Assembly: GCF_000576635.1 (NCBI RefSeq)
Contig: NZ_AVFL01000023.1
Location: 62,001 to 126,000, forward strand
Direction of reading: 5' to 3'
Origin: Skermanella stibiiresistens SB22
GTDB lineage: Bacteria; Pseudomonadota; Alphaproteobacteria; Azospirillales; Azospirillaceae
DNA: 64,000 bases
The notes beneath the pieces were generated by a model, which did no database searches, was not told where the DNA came from, and was given only the letters and a program-made list of their open reading frames with translations. The position numbers and the translations under genes are program-made. Below are positions 17,185 to 26,088 of the stretch, piece after piece; the stretch's first letter is position 1, and every line of letters starts with the position of its first letter.

Positions 17185-18588
17185 ATGCCCAGGGACGAAC
17201 CGTCTTCCCGACGCGCGACCATTTCCAGCACCCTGGCGGATTTCGCGGCGGGGTTGAACTGGGACGCCATTCCGGCCGAGATCCGAACCCGCGCCAAGCA
17301 CCACATCCTGGACGCCGTCGGCATCGCGCTGGCCGCCGGCACCTTCGATTTCGCGCATCGGACGCTGACGGCGCTGAACGGCCTGTCCGGTGGCGCCGCC
17401 GGGACGGTCGGCGTGATCGGAAAGTCGATGCGCCTGGCGCCGCGCGACGCGGCGCTGGCCAACGGCATCCTGTGCCATGGCCTCGATTTCGACGACACCC
17501 ATCTGGGCGGCGTCGTCCACGCCACCGTCAGTTCGATGCCCTGCGCGCTGTCTGCCGGCGTGCTGGCCGGCGCCTCCGGGCGCGATCTGGTCGTGGCCTA
17601 TATCCTGGGGATCGAGGTGGCGGCCCGGCTCGGTTCGGTCGCCAAGGGCGGCTTCCACCAAGTGGGATTCCACCCGACGGGCTTGGTCGGCGCCTTTTCC
17701 TCAGCCCTGGTCGCGGGCAAGCTGTTCGGCCTGTCGGCGGGCCAACTGGCCCACGCGCAGGGTATCGCCTTGAGCATGGGATCGGGCAGCCTGGAGTTCC
17801 TGGAGGATGGCGCCTGGACCAAGCGCATGCATCCGGGCTGGGCGGCGTCGAGCGGCATCACGGCGGCCGCCCTGGCGCGCGAGGGCTTCATCGGGGCCAC
17901 GGCGCCCTATGAGGGCCGGTTCGGCCTGTACAACGCCTTCCTCGGCCCGCGCGCCGCCGAGTGCGACCTGGATCTCGCGACCGCCGGCCTCGGCAGCCGC
18001 TGGGAGCTGAGCCACACCGCGATCAAGCCGTTCCCGGCCTGCCACTTTACCCATGGCTGCATCGACGCCGCGATCAAGCTGGCACCCGAGGTCGACACCG
18101 GCGCCATCCGCCGCATCCGCGCCCTGGTGCCGGGCGAGGTGGTCAAGACCGTCTGCGAACCGGTCGCCAACAAGAAGCGCCCCGCCAACTCCTACGACGC
18201 CCAGTTCAGCATTCCCTATCTGGTAGCGGTCGGGCTGCGGCACGGCAGGATGGCCCTGGCCGATATCGAGCGGCCGATGCTGGACGATCCGGAGATCCTC
18301 GCCATCGCCGACAAGGTCGATTACGAGGTCGATCCCAAATCCGGCTTCCCCCGCCACTACTCGGGCGAGGTGATCGTCGAGATGACGGATGGACGCGTCC
18401 TGAACCACCGCGAGCAGATCAATCGGGGCGCTCCCGACCGGCCGCTGACCAATGGCGAGATCATCGAAAAGTACCGGACCAACGCGTCGCTGGCGGTGTC
18501 GACGGAGCGTTCCCAGGCGATCGAGGCCGCCGTGCTGGCCTGCCACGAGAGCGACGCCGCGGCCCTGTCCGCCAGCCTGACCCGCTAA
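17185..18588 (+). CDS. MmgE/PrpD family protein
   Basis: Member of the 2-methylcitrate dehydratase / cis-aconitate decarboxylase fold family, 467 residues. These cofactor-free lyases act on tri- or dicarboxylic acids. Recognisable segments are the N-terminal helix ILDAVGIALAAGTFDFAHRT (~43-62), the active-site region CHGLDFDDTH (~97-106), GFHPTGLVGAF (~162-172) and KPFPACHFTHGCIDAA (~280-295). ATG 17185 has GGGAGAG just upstream. It heads a run with an acyl-CoA dehydrogenase (28 bases on) and a CoA transferase, suggesting degradation of a branched or unsaturated dicarboxylate; the exact substrate is unknown. Confidence 0.88.
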   Translation: MPRDEPSSRRATISSTLADFAAGLNWDAIPAEIRTRAKHHILDAVGIALAAGTFDFAHRTLTALNGLSGGAAGTVGVIGKSMRLAPRDAALANGILCHGLDFDDTHLGGVVHATVSSMPCALSAGVLAGASGRDLVVAYILGIEVAARLGSVAKGGFHQVGFHPTGLVGAFSSALVAGKLFGLSAGQLAHAQGIALSMGSGSLEFLEDGAWTKRMHPGWAASSGITAAALAREGFIGATAPYEGRFGLYNAFLGPRAAECDLDLATAGLGSRWELSHTAIKPFPACHFTHGCIDAAIKLAPEVDTGAIRRIRALVPGEVVKTVCEPVANKKRPANSYDAQFSIPYLVAVGLRHGRMALADIERPMLDDPEILAIADKVDYEVDPKSGFPRHYSGEVIVEMTDGRVLNHREQINRGAPDRPLTNGEIIEKYRTNASLAVSTERSQAIEAAVLACHESDAAALSASLTR

Positions 18589-18616
18589 TCACCATCCTTC
18601 GGGAGATCAGAAAAGC

Positions 18617-19795
18617 ATGACCGCCGCCCCCATCGTCCGCGACATGGCGGAACAGCTCGACCAGGAACGCATGATCCTGGACAGCATCAACCGCTTCCTC
18701 GACCGCGACGTCAAACCCTATGCCCAGCATCTCGAGCACGACGACATCTACCCCGAGGAGATCGTCGAGCGCATGAAGGAGATGGGCCTGTTCGGCGCGA
18801 CCATCCCCGAGGAATACGGCGGGCTCGGGCTCGCCCCCAGCACCTACGCCGCGATGATCGAGCGGATCGCCCGCGTCTGGATGTCGCTGACCGGCATCAT
18901 CAATTCCCACCTGATCATGGCCCATGTGGTCAACAAGATGGGCACCGACGAGCAGCGCCAGCGCTTCCTGCCGGTGTTCGCCACCGGTGAGATCCGCGGC
19001 GGTTTGGCCCTGACGGAACCGGACTGCGGCACCGACCTCCAGGCGATCCGCACGGTCGCCAGGAAGGACGGCGACGGCTATCTGATCAACGGCACCAAGA
19101 CCTGGATCTCCAACGGCATCCAAGGTTCCTGCTTCGCCCTGCTGGTCAAGACCGACACCACGACCCAGCCGCGCCACAAGGGCATGTCAATGTTCATCGC
19201 GGAGAAGCGCGATGGTTTCCGGGTCAGCCGCAAGCTGGAGAAGCTAGGCTACAAGGGCATCGACAGCGCCGAGCTGGTGTTCGAGGACTACCGCGTCCCG
19301 GCCGATTGCCTGATCGGTGGCAAGGAGGGCACCGGCCTGCAATGCGCGATCTCCGGCCTGGAGCTGGGCCGCGTCAACGTGGCGGCGCGGGGCGTCGGCG
19401 TCGCCCAGGCGGCGCTGGATGAATCGATCAAGTACAGCCAGCAGCGCAGCACCTTCGGCAAGCAGATCCACGAGCATCAGGCCATCGCGCTGAAGCTGGC
19501 CGACATGGCGACCCGGACGGAGGCCGCCCGCCTGCTGGTCCGCAAGGCCGCCGAGGCGCTGGACCGCGGCGACCGCTGCGACCTGGAGGCCGGCATGGCG
19601 AAGCTGTTCGCCAGCGAGGCCGCCATCGAGAATTCGCTGGAGGCGCTGCGGATCCACGGCGGCTACGGCTATTCCAAGGAGTTCATCGTCGAGCGGCTGT
19701 ACCGCGACGCGCCGCTGCTGGCGATCGGCGAGGGCACCAACGAGCTTCAGCGGCTGATCATCGCCAAGCGGCTGATCGAGCAGAACCCGATCTGA
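18617..19795 (+). CDS. Acyl-CoA dehydrogenase
   Basis: FAD-dependent dehydrogenase, 392 residues, that introduces an alpha-beta double bond in an acyl-CoA and passes electrons to ETF. The FAD/substrate motif LALTEPDCGTDL (~131-142) and the C-terminal RIHGGYGYSKEFIVERLYRD (~345-364) with the catalytic-base region LAIGEGTNELQR (~368-379) are intact; the Glu in GEGTNE is the usual position of the base in short-chain members. It sits 21 bases before a CoA transferase, so the CoA ester made by that enzyme is the likely substrate. Confidence 0.93.
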   Translation: MTAAPIVRDMAEQLDQERMILDSINRFLDRDVKPYAQHLEHDDIYPEEIVERMKEMGLFGATIPEEYGGLGLAPSTYAAMIERIARVWMSLTGIINSHLIMAHVVNKMGTDEQRQRFLPVFATGEIRGGLALTEPDCGTDLQAIRTVARKDGDGYLINGTKTWISNGIQGSCFALLVKTDTTTQPRHKGMSMFIAEKRDGFRVSRKLEKLGYKGIDSAELVFEDYRVPADCLIGGKEGTGLQCAISGLELGRVNVAARGVGVAQAALDESIKYSQQRSTFGKQIHEHQAIALKLADMATRTEAARLLVRKAAEALDRGDRCDLEAGMAKLFASEAAIENSLEALRIHGGYGYSKEFIVERLYRDAPLLAIGEGTNELQRLIIAKRLIEQNPI

Positions 19796-19816
19796 CGCGA
19801 CGGCGAGGGACAGGAC

Positions 19817-21070
19817 ATGACGATGACCACCGCACCCACCGGGGCATCCACGGGCGCTTCCACCGAACGGGCTCCCCTGCCGCTGGCCGGCGTCACCATC
19901 ATCGCGGTCGAGCAGTATGGCGCCGGCCCGTTCGGCACCATGCTGCTGGCGGATCTCGGCGCCACCGTGATCAAGATCGAGAACCCCGCCGATGGCGGTG
20001 ATGTCGGCCGCGTCGTCGGCCCGCATTTCTTCAGCCCCGGCGACAGCCATTTCTACCAGTCGTTCAACCGCAACAAGCGCAGCATCACGCTCAACCTCAA
20101 GAAGCCCGAGGCGCGCGAGGTCCTGCACGACTTGGTCCGCAAGGCCGATGGCGTGCTGGACAACCTGCGCGGCGACCAGCCGGAAAAGCTGGGACTGACC
20201 TATGACGCCCTGAGGGAGGTCAATCCCCGCATCGTCTGCGCCCATCTCTCGGCCTATGGCCGCAGCGGGTCCCGCAAGGCGTGGCCGGGCTACGACTATC
20301 TGATGCAGGCGGAGGCGGGTTATCTCAGTGTGACGGGCGAGCCGGACGGGCCACCCACCCGGTTCGGGCTGTCGGTGGTCGATCTGATGACCGGACAGGT
20401 CTGCGCCTTCGGCCTGCTGGCCGGCATCATGGGCGCCAGGGCCACGGGGATCGGGCGCGACGTCGACGTGTCGCTGTTCGACGTGGCGCTCCACAACGTC
20501 AACTATCTGGCGACGTGGTACCTCAACGCCGATCACCTCCAGGGCCGCGAACCGCGCGGCGCGCACCCGTCGCTGACGCCCAGCCAGCTGTACCGGACCG
20601 GCGACGGCTGGATCCTGATCATGTGCAACAAGGAGAAGTTCTGGCCGATCCTGGCGGACAAGCTGGGCCATCCGGAATGGGGGTCCGACCCCGATTTCTC
20701 CAGCTTCAAGGCGCGGCTGGCCAACCGGGACCGCCTGACGGTCCTGATGGACGAGGCGCTGATGACGCGCGGCACGGCGGAGTGGGTCGAGATCTTCGGC
20801 GGCCAGATCCCGGCGGCGCCGGTGCTGGATATCGGGCAAGCCTTGAACAATCCGTTCGTCGCGGAACAGGGCAACGTCGCCGAGTTCTCGGGACATCGTG
20901 ACGGCGCTGGCCGACCGCTGCGGATGCTGAAGGGCCCGTTCCGGCTGTCGGACGCCGAGCTGCCGACCCGGGCGGCGCCGGAGATGGGCGAGGGCAGCGC
21001 CTCCATCCTGTCCGAACTCGGATATAGTGCCGATCGACTTCAACATCTGAAAGAGATCGGTGTCCTATGA
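19817..21070 (+). CDS. CaiB/BaiF family (type III) CoA transferase
   Basis: CoA transferase of 417 residues that moves CoA between carboxylic acids and would activate the acid imported by the neighbouring transporter. It has the family opening LAGVTIIAVEQYGAGPFGTM (~25-44), then SFNRNKRSITLNLKKPEAR (~83-101) and the catalytic-aspartate region FGLSVVDLMTGQVCAFGLL (~181-199; Asp within VVDLMTG). The stop codon overlaps the ATG of the GntR gene (ATGA at 21067-21070), so regulator and enzyme are translationally coupled. An in-frame ATG two codons on is an alternative start. Confidence 0.93.
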   Translation: MTMTTAPTGASTGASTERAPLPLAGVTIIAVEQYGAGPFGTMLLADLGATVIKIENPADGGDVGRVVGPHFFSPGDSHFYQSFNRNKRSITLNLKKPEAREVLHDLVRKADGVLDNLRGDQPEKLGLTYDALREVNPRIVCAHLSAYGRSGSRKAWPGYDYLMQAEAGYLSVTGEPDGPPTRFGLSVVDLMTGQVCAFGLLAGIMGARATGIGRDVDVSLFDVALHNVNYLATWYLNADHLQGREPRGAHPSLTPSQLYRTGDGWILIMCNKEKFWPILADKLGHPEWGSDPDFSSFKARLANRDRLTVLMDEALMTRGTAEWVEIFGGQIPAAPVLDIGQALNNPFVAEQGNVAEFSGHRDGAGRPLRMLKGPFRLSDAELPTRAAPEMGEGSASILSELGYSADRLQHLKEIGVL

Positions 21071-21843
21071 TCGCCCACGCGCCCTCGACGGAAATCCCCC
21101 GCTACCAGGAAATCGTCTCGATCCTGCTGAAGGAGATCGACGGGGGCGCGTATCGGGTCGGCGATCGCATGCCGACCGAGTTCGACCTGTGCGCCAGGTT
21201 CGACGTCAGCCGCCACACCGTCCGCGAGGCGTTGCGGAAGCTGGAGGACATGGGCCTGATCTCACGCCGGCCGGGGGCGGGGACGGTACTGGCCGCGACC
21301 ACTCCCGATAGCCGGTATATCAATTCGATCAGTTCGTTGGACGAGTTGATGCAATACGCCAGCGCCACCCGGCTGGAAGTGCTGCGCTCGGAGCCGATCG
21401 AGGCCGACGCGGGACTGGCGGCCCTGCTCGACTGCGAGCCGGGAACCCCCTGGGTGCGGGTAGACGCCCAGCGCTGGGCGGCCGATACCCGGATGCCGTT
21501 CTGCCTGACGATCCTCTATGTCCGGGGCGACTTCGCCGACATCGTGCCCAAGGTCGGGCGGGAACAGGTGGCGGTCTACCGGATGATCGAGGAGTCCCAC
21601 GGCGTCACCGTCCGCGAGGTGACACAGGACATCGAGGGCGTCGTGCTGGACGCCGACACCATCGCGGCGCTGGGCGTGCCGTCCGGTTCCGCCGGACTTA
21701 GGATCACCCGGCTCTACCTGGGCGCCGATGGCCAAGTCTTCGAGGGGGCCATCAACATCCATCCCGCCGACCGCTTCCGCTACTCGATGCGGCTTCAGCG
21801 CCAGAGCGATCCGCCGAGCGGGCGCAAGGGCACCAGAAGCTGA
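21067..21843 (+). CDS. GntR family transcriptional regulator (HutC/UTRA subfamily)
   Basis: Repressor-type regulator of 258 residues: winged helix at ~12-78 (YRVGDRMPTEFDLCARFDVS, then RHTVREALRKLEDMGLISRR) followed by a UTRA ligand-binding domain (~95-245). UTRA domains bind small metabolites, here plausibly the substrate or product of this operon. It is encoded inside the operon it probably controls, coupled by ATGA to the CoA transferase gene and 78 bases before the TRAP permease genes. The N-terminal HTH is intact and there is no membrane segment. Confidence 0.92.
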   Translation: MIAHAPSTEIPRYQEIVSILLKEIDGGAYRVGDRMPTEFDLCARFDVSRHTVREALRKLEDMGLISRRPGAGTVLAATTPDSRYINSISSLDELMQYASATRLEVLRSEPIEADAGLAALLDCEPGTPWVRVDAQRWAADTRMPFCLTILYVRGDFADIVPKVGREQVAVYRMIEESHGVTVREVTQDIEGVVLDADTIAALGVPSGSAGLRITRLYLGADGQVFEGAINIHPADRFRYSMRLQRQSDPPSGRKGTRS

Positions 21844-21921
21844 GACACCCGGAAACCGAAACACCGGGCAAAAAGCAATCGATTCTGTTCCCTGGGAGGA
21901 ACACCGCAACAAGAGGGTGCC

Positions 21922-22506
21922 ATGACCGGAATAGCCAGACCGGATGCCGCGACGGCATCCGCGCGCCACGGGACCGGCGAGGGGGCCGGGGCGGGATATA
22001 CCCTGCCGAGGCCCTGGATATGGTTCGAGGACAAGATCCTGCTCAACATCGCGACGCTCTTCATGGCGGGCGCCATGGGTGTCATGTTCTACGAGGCGTC
22101 GAGCCGGTCGCTGCTGAGCGAGAGCCACTGGTGGGCCGAGGAGCTGGTCCGCTTCCTGGTCGTCTGGAGCGTGCTGCTGGCGCTGGGTTCCGCCAACCGC
22201 GACCATCACTTCATCCGCATGGACCTGCTGATCCAGCGCTTGCCGCGCGGAGTCCGGATGGGATTGAACTGGCTGAACTGCGCGCTGGGGATCGCCTTCG
22301 CCTCCGTCCTGGTCTACGCCGGGGTAACCGAGGTCATGCATCTCCACCGCATCGGCATGATGACCGAATCGAGCCTGGACTTGCCGCTGTGGCAGGTGCG
22401 CCTGATCATGCCCCTGGGTGGCCTGCTCTATATCGGCTACTTCGTGGGTGCGGCGCTCCAGCTTTATCACGGCATCGATCCGTTCGAGACAGAGGAGTTG
22501 CGCTGA
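21922..22506 (+). CDS. TRAP transporter small permease (DctQ family)
   Basis: Small membrane subunit of a tripartite ATP-independent periplasmic transporter, 194 residues with four hydrophobic segments. SLLSESHWWAEELVRFLVVW (~58-77) is the characteristic DctQ region. It is separated by one base from the DctM gene. No periplasmic DctP subunit is encoded next to it. The genetic setting suggests transport of a carboxylic acid processed by the CoA transferase and dehydrogenase upstream. Confidence 0.9.
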   Translation: MTGIARPDAATASARHGTGEGAGAGYTLPRPWIWFEDKILLNIATLFMAGAMGVMFYEASSRSLLSESHWWAEELVRFLVVWSVLLALGSANRDHHFIRMDLLIQRLPRGVRMGLNWLNCALGIAFASVLVYAGVTEVMHLHRIGMMTESSLDLPLWQVRLIMPLGGLLYIGYFVGAALQLYHGIDPFETEELR

Positions 22507-22507
22507 G

Positions 22508-23776
22508 ATGACCGTCGCCATCGCCGTCATCGCCCTGCTCGCCCTCATCGCCGCGGGCATCCATGTCGCCATCGCGCTCGGCATCATCGCCGCCGGCCTG
22601 ATGCTGATCAGCTTCAACATCCCGCCGATCCTGATCGCCCAGACAGCCTGGGGCTCGATCGACAGCTACGCGCTGGTCGCCATCCCGTTCTTCATCTTCT
22701 CCGGCAACCTGATGTCGCGCGGCAACCTGGCGCTGGTCATCATGAACCTGGTGGCCTCGGTGGTCCGATGCTTCAAGGGCGGCGTCGCCCTGGCACTGGC
22801 GATCTCCAGCATGTTCTTCGCCGCCGTCAACGGATCGTCGGTCGCCTGCGCGGTGGCCCTGGGCCCGGCCGCCGTGCGGCTGCTGCCGGCGGAAGGCTAC
22901 AGCCCCCGCTTCTCGGCCGCGCTGATCGCGGTATGCGGTACGCTGGGGCTGATGATCCCGCCGTCGCTGAGCTTCATCCTGATCGGCAGCATCGTCGGCA
23001 TGCCGATCCCCGACCTGTTCATCGCCGGCATCATTCCAGGATTGCTGGAACTGACCCTGCTGGCGACCGGCACCGTCGTGCTGAGCCGCCGCTATGGCTT
23101 CGGCATCCAGCAGGACAAGCCGGACTGGAAGGCCTTCCGCAAGGCGTTGCCATCCGCCAGCGGCGCGCTGCTGATGCCGGTGCTGATCATCGGAACGATC
23201 TACGCCGGCCTGTTCACCCCGACCGAGGTGTCGGCGCTGGCGGCGATCTACGCGGCCGTGCTGGTTCTGCTGGTCTACCGCACCGCCAACCTCTTCGCGA
23301 TCTGGCAAACGCTCCAGGAATCGGTCAAGCAGACCGTGATGATCTACGGCATCCTGCTCGGTTCCGGACTGCTGACCGCCATGCTGACCCGGCTGGGACT
23401 GGCGGCCGAACTGACCCGGTTCGTCGCCGAGGCCAACGTCTCGCCCTTCGTCTTCCTGCTGACGGTCAACATCCTGCTGATCATCGTCGGCATGTTCCTG
23501 GACGGCGTGTCGATGATCGTGCTGCTGAGCCCGATCCTGTTCCCGCTGGCGACAGCCGTGGACATCAACCCGGTACATTTCGCGGTGATCCTGACGGCCC
23601 TGGTCGAGATCGCCACCCTGACGCCACCGGTCGGGCTGAACCTGTTCGTCATGAGCAAGATCACCAAATTACCGGTCCACGAAATCATCCAGGGCGTCCT
23701 GCCGTTCTATGGCATTCGTCTGGTGGGTCTGGTCCTGATCAACGCCGTTCCCCAGTTGAGCTTGGCACTGCTATAG
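22508..23776 (+). CDS. TRAP transporter large permease (DctM family)
   Basis: Large membrane subunit of the TRAP transporter, 422 residues and about 12 membrane segments, using the sodium or proton gradient. Typical DctM sequences include VAIPFFIFSGNLMSRGNLA (~57-75), CGTLGLMIPPSLSFILIGS (~143-161), FTPTEVSALAAIYA (~237-250) and ATLTPPVGLNLFVMSK (~372-387). The start is ATG 22508, directly after the DctQ stop; longer in-frame starts read through the DctQ gene. It is the last gene of the operon. Confidence 0.93.
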   Translation: MTVAIAVIALLALIAAGIHVAIALGIIAAGLMLISFNIPPILIAQTAWGSIDSYALVAIPFFIFSGNLMSRGNLALVIMNLVASVVRCFKGGVALALAISSMFFAAVNGSSVACAVALGPAAVRLLPAEGYSPRFSAALIAVCGTLGLMIPPSLSFILIGSIVGMPIPDLFIAGIIPGLLELTLLATGTVVLSRRYGFGIQQDKPDWKAFRKALPSASGALLMPVLIIGTIYAGLFTPTEVSALAAIYAAVLVLLVYRTANLFAIWQTLQESVKQTVMIYGILLGSGLLTAMLTRLGLAAELTRFVAEANVSPFVFLLTVNILLIIVGMFLDGVSMIVLLSPILFPLATAVDINPVHFAVILTALVEIATLTPPVGLNLFVMSKITKLPVHEIIQGVLPFYGIRLVGLVLINAVPQLSLALL

Positions 23777-23906
23777 TATAGTTTTGCCAAAATCTGGTAA
23801 GTTATTGTATATCCTTGGTGATATCCAGGCTGAGGCATCTCTCTACACGGTTTCTTCACGGTTTTTAAGGTACCGTCAAGCAAGCTGAACCTTGCCTGTA
23901 GAGATC

Positions 23907-25496
23907 ATGCTTCAGATACTGGAACCAGACCTGTCCCAAACGGTGATCCTCGAAGCGTGCGATCTGCTGCCTGGTGGTTTCGCCATCATCGAGCGGAATG
24001 GCGCCGTCGGCTACGCCAACAGCCCGTTCCGCTCCATCTTCGACATGCCGGACGACCCCGATCTCAAGCTCCTGCTGGAAAACGTCTGCGGCGGTGACGA
24101 GACGCTGTCCTCCAAGCTGAGGCGGGGAGAGCGGGACTTCACGGTTTCCTGCCGCGGCGTCAGCGATGGGCGCACCCTCGTCATGGTCGCCGAGACGGCG
24201 GTGGTGACGGTACCGGCGGCCGTCGAGCGGCGCGACGGCTTGACCGGCCTGCCCAACAGGGTGGTGCTCAACGATCAACTGACCGAGGCGCTGCGCGGGC
24301 CGGCCAACGAGGCGGAATTCGCGCTGCTGCTGCTCGACCTCGATCGGTTCAAGACCGTCAACGACACGCTTGGACATCCGATCGGCGACAAGCTCCTGTG
24401 CCACGTGGTTGACCGCATCCGGTCCTGCGTGCGCGACACCGACCTGATCGCCCGGCTGGGGGGTGACGAGTTCGCGATCCTCCAGCGCTCGCCCAAGCAG
24501 CCGGAGGCGGCCAGGGCGCTCGCCCGGCGCCTGGTCGATCTGGTCGGACGCACCTACATCGTCGACGACCACCTGCTGAACATCGGCGTCAGCATCGGCA
24601 TCGCCCTGCCTCCCGCCGACGGCGCCGACCCGGACCGCCTGCTGAAGAGCGCCGATCTGGCGCTCTACCGCGCCAAGGAGGAGGGCAGGGGCCGCCACCG
24701 CTTCTTCGAGCAGGAGATGGATGCCCGCGCCCAGGCGCGCCGGGCGCTGGAACTGGACCTGCGCCGGGCCTTCGCGCTCCGCCAGTTCGAGGTCCACTAC
24801 CAGCCGCAGATGAAGCTGGCCGACCGCCGCGTGGTCGGGTTCGAGGCGCTGGCCCGCTGGCGCCACCCCGAGCGCGGCATGATCTCGCCAGCCGCCTTCA
24901 TCCCCATCGCGGAGGAGATCGGCCTGATCTCGCAGATCGGCGAATGGGTGCTCCAGACCGCTTGCCGCGAGGCGGCGGGCTGGCCCGACGACATCTCGAT
25001 CGCGGTCAACCTGTCGCCGGTCCAGTTCTCCAGCCCCGGCCTGGTCACCATGGTGATCGCGGCGCTCCGCCAATCGGGCTTGGCGCCCGAGCGGCTGGAA
25101 CTGGAGATCACCGAGAGCGTCCTGCTCCAGGAGACGGCGGCGACGCTGACCATCCTGCACCAGTTGCGGGCGCTGGGTGTCCGAATCGCGATGGACGATT
25201 TCGGGACTGGCTATTCCAGTCTCGGCTACCTGCGCTCGTTCCCGTTCGACAAGGTCAAGATCGACCAATCCTTCGTGCGCGAGATGCCGTCGGACGGCGA
25301 CAGCAACGCGATCGTGCGGGCGATCATCGGCCTGGGCGTCAGCCTGGGCATCTCGACCACCGCCGAGGGGGTCGAGACACAGGAACAATTGGACCGGCTG
25401 CGGGCGGAAGGATGCACCGACATCCAGGGCTACCTGCTCAGCCGACCGATCCCGGCGTCAGGCGTCGGCGACCTTCTTCTTCAACTCCACTCTTGA
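23907..25496 (+). CDS. GGDEF-EAL bifunctional cyclic-di-GMP protein with N-terminal PAS-like domain
   Basis: A 529-residue cytoplasmic protein with a PAS-like N-terminus (~1-100), a GGDEF domain and an EAL domain. The cyclase site LGGDEFAIL is intact (~184-192). The phosphodiesterase site has FEALARWRHP (~312-321), the loop MDDFGTGYSSLGYL and the KIDQSFV strand, all as in active enzymes, so both activities are possible. ATG 23907 was chosen over TTG 23892. The 130-base AT-rich region upstream should hold its promoter. It is followed after 17 bases by a BLUF photoreceptor gene, suggesting light input to c-di-GMP turnover. Confidence 0.93.
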   Translation: MLQILEPDLSQTVILEACDLLPGGFAIIERNGAVGYANSPFRSIFDMPDDPDLKLLLENVCGGDETLSSKLRRGERDFTVSCRGVSDGRTLVMVAETAVVTVPAAVERRDGLTGLPNRVVLNDQLTEALRGPANEAEFALLLLDLDRFKTVNDTLGHPIGDKLLCHVVDRIRSCVRDTDLIARLGGDEFAILQRSPKQPEAARALARRLVDLVGRTYIVDDHLLNIGVSIGIALPPADGADPDRLLKSADLALYRAKEEGRGRHRFFEQEMDARAQARRALELDLRRAFALRQFEVHYQPQMKLADRRVVGFEALARWRHPERGMISPAAFIPIAEEIGLISQIGEWVLQTACREAAGWPDDISIAVNLSPVQFSSPGLVTMVIAALRQSGLAPERLELEITESVLLQETAATLTILHQLRALGVRIAMDDFGTGYSSLGYLRSFPFDKVKIDQSFVREMPSDGDSNAIVRAIIGLGVSLGISTTAEGVETQEQLDRLRAEGCTDIQGYLLSRPIPASGVGDLLLQLHS

Positions 25497-25513
25497 GACC
25501 GTGTAGCGAAGCC

Positions 25514-25960
25514 ATGACGACAGAGATCCACCGCATCGTTTATTTCAGCCGGAACGCCATTCCGGGCAGCGAGGAAACCATCGCCGCCGAGATCCGCCAG
25601 ATCCTGGAAAGCTCGCGCCGCAACAACACCAAGGCCGATGTCACCGGCGCGCTGATGTTCAACGCCGGCTGCTTCGCCCAAGTGCTGGAAGGGCCGCAAT
25701 CGGCGGTCACCCGGACCTTCGAACGCATCCAGCGCGACCCGCGCCACGGCGAGGTGCTGGTGCTGGACTATGGCGCCAAGTCGGAACGCGCCTTCGCCAA
25801 CTGGTCGATGTCGTTCGTTGGCCGGGACCTGAGGGAGAAGGACTTGTTCGGCGCCATCTCCTCGGAGACCGGGTTCGACGCCAGCAGGCTGAGCGCCGAG
25901 GTGATCTTCACGACGCTCCACCGGCTGGTGGTCGAGGAGGAGAAGTCCGCCGTCGGCTGA
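25514..25960 (+). CDS. BLUF domain blue-light photoreceptor
   Basis: Stand-alone FAD-binding BLUF protein of 148 residues. The photoactive residues are visible: Tyr10 (RIVYFSR), Asn37/38 (RRNNTKADVTG) and Gln56 (CFAQVLEGP). Compared with the PixD type, the first loop is about four residues longer (Y-to-Q spacing 46 instead of 42); from the Asn pair on, the alignment is gap-free. The remaining ~60 residues form the usual C-terminal helices, so there is no output domain. It probably acts on the GGDEF-EAL protein encoded 17 bases upstream. ATG 25514. Confidence 0.92.
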   Translation: MTTEIHRIVYFSRNAIPGSEETIAAEIRQILESSRRNNTKADVTGALMFNAGCFAQVLEGPQSAVTRTFERIQRDPRHGEVLVLDYGAKSERAFANWSMSFVGRDLREKDLFGAISSETGFDASRLSAEVIFTTLHRLVVEEEKSAVG

Positions 25961-25977
25961 TGTGTGAGTTGCCACCT

Positions 25978-26059
25978 TAGGTCGCCTAGAGCGCAGCGGC
26001 AGCCGACAAGCAGGCGCGTCGGGAGTGGTGTCGGCTGCCGCTGCGCCATAGCCGACCTA
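25978..26059. repeat. REP doublet (REPIN-like palindrome), copy 1
   Basis: Imperfect long palindrome between the convergent BLUF and fbp genes. Each 31-base arm is a REP-like unit with a 5' GTAG-type head and an inner hairpin (GTCGGCT...AGCCGAC). The right arm is intact; the left arm has a TTAG head and a stem mismatch, so this is the most decayed of the four copies. It may double as a bidirectional terminator. Confidence 0.85.
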
Positions 26060-26088
26060 CGAACGTCAGTGTTTGGTGGTAAGGAAGG

